In this document: in pieces, positions 63,677 through 64,000 of the stretch
Layout of the letters: each line of letters starts with the position of its first letter
How positions within the stretch are numbered: position 1 is the first letter of the stretch
Assembly (NCBI GenBank): GCA_963930645.1
Contig: OZ005654.1
Span: 43,020,686 to 43,084,685 of the forward strand
Direction: 5' to 3'
Origin: Salticus scenicus
Taxonomy: Eukaryota > Arthropoda > Arachnida > Araneae > Salticidae
Length of the DNA stretch: 64,000 bases
Position numbers and translations under genes: made by a program
The notes under the pieces: generated by a model
What the model was told of the DNA's origin: nothing
Database searches by the model: none
Seen by the model: only the letters and a program-made list of their open reading frames with translations

Positions 63677-64000
63677 CAGAGAGTATTTTTTTTAGAGAGT
63701 ATTTTTTTTTCACCGTTGGTTTTTAAAGTTAGTTTTTCTATCCAATCAAATTCATTGTAGATGGCGCTGTAGTCTATATACATATAGTATATATATAGTA
63801 TATCTATTTGGGTGGGTGGGAGTGGAATTTATTTCTTCTACTGTAAGGTCATGCATAAACCAGCTCCTGATGTCTAAACCCATTTCCTTTATGCCGTATC
63901 GAGTTTAGCCATCATCTGGCCGCTACTCTCTAAGCTTTTCATTTGTCATTGGCAAATTCATTATCTCGTTAATACTATTTTCATAATTACGTTTAAATTT

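Larger units (their letters stand above)
60241..64000. repeat. Right arm of large inverted repeat
   Basis: Mirror of 53630-57408, continuing to the window edge. Gene-free parts in this arm are mirror copies of those described for the left arm: orphan leaders near 60900 and 62050, the 100 bp repeat at 63060 and the 190 bp repeat at 62384 and 63716. Confidence 0.92.

Noticed and set aside
21201..64000. Assignment to baculovirus, nudivirus or nimavirus
   Set aside because: BRO-like and RING genes are shared by several arthropod virus groups, and no core gene (DNA polymerase, PIF proteins, late RNA polymerase) is in the window, so no lineage can be named.
1..64000. tRNA or rRNA genes
   Set aside because: I saw no cloverleaf with A and B boxes and no rRNA core sequence on either strand by inspection; a short one could be missed without a covariance search.

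Overview
The window joins two very different kinds of DNA at a 200-base run of N (21001-21200). Positions 1-21000 read as an ordinary AT-rich arthropod chromosome, most likely a spider or other chelicerate; that is an inference from gene style and repeat content, not proven. This part holds the last two exons of a dynactin subunit 5 gene (DCTN5, + strand) and, converging on it, five exons of a TUG/ASPSCR1 UBX-domain gene (- strand). Both lie among introns filled with degraded transposons: a Penelope-like retroelement, a Jockey-like LINE, several inverted-repeat (MITE-like) elements and microsatellites.

Positions 21201-64000 carry no recognisable host gene. They look like part of a large nuclear double-stranded DNA virus of arthropods, or a chromosomally resident copy of one. 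The genes are intronless and compact, each with its own TATA box about 45-70 bases before the ATG. Families found here are three BRO-N-like proteins, a BRO-like protein fused to an IAP-type RING, a RING-H2 protein present twice, a three-member family of ~175-218 aa that may have a Bcl-2-like fold (weak inference), a C2H2 zinc-finger/coiled-coil family whose largest member has an HUH-nuclease-like motif pair, other coiled-coil proteins and a Pro-Val repeat protein. No baculovirus, nudivirus or nimavirus core gene was recognised, so the lineage stays open.

The most unusual content is the non-coding architecture. First, 33 A(n)T(n) palindromes (25-45 A followed by 25-45 T) separate genes or promoter units about every 1.3 kb. 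They are flanked by a small set of swappable boxes (GGTTGGTTGGTTG, TCAAGGTCACACG, GTGGGCGTGGC), and then by TATA boxes that often point outward on both sides. Second, the TATA boxes are followed at fixed spacing by a conserved leader that fits arthropod Inr, MTE and DPE core-promoter elements; many of these leaders have no gene behind them. Third, five genes (the BRO-like genes, the BRO-RING gene and the Pro-Val gene) each end 14-18 bases before a GC-containing stem-loop bounded by A7/T7. Three zinc-finger/Bcl-like class genes instead end 14-19 bases before an A(n)T(n) palindrome. Fourth, a ~95 bp near-perfect palindrome occurs at least six times and recalls baculovirus hr elements.

Layout of the right part: 21.2-24.2 kb, Pro-Val gene and a tandem array of gene-less bidirectional promoter modules; 24.2-27.1 kb, a 1.46 kb tandem duplication without genes; 27.5-30.7 kb, BRO-like genes; 31-37 kb, repeats and orphan promoters; 37.2-38.7 kb, Bcl-like and BRO-RING genes; 39.2-48.3 kb, the zinc-finger/coiled-coil and Bcl-like families; 48.3-57 kb, mostly promoter modules and repeats; 53.6-57.4 and 60.2-64.0 kb, two nearly identical inverted arms around a 2.8 kb unique loop. 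If the scaffold join is right, the block would lie within or next to the TUG gene, whose 5' exons are missing; if wrong, this is a viral contig mis-scaffolded to a host contig.
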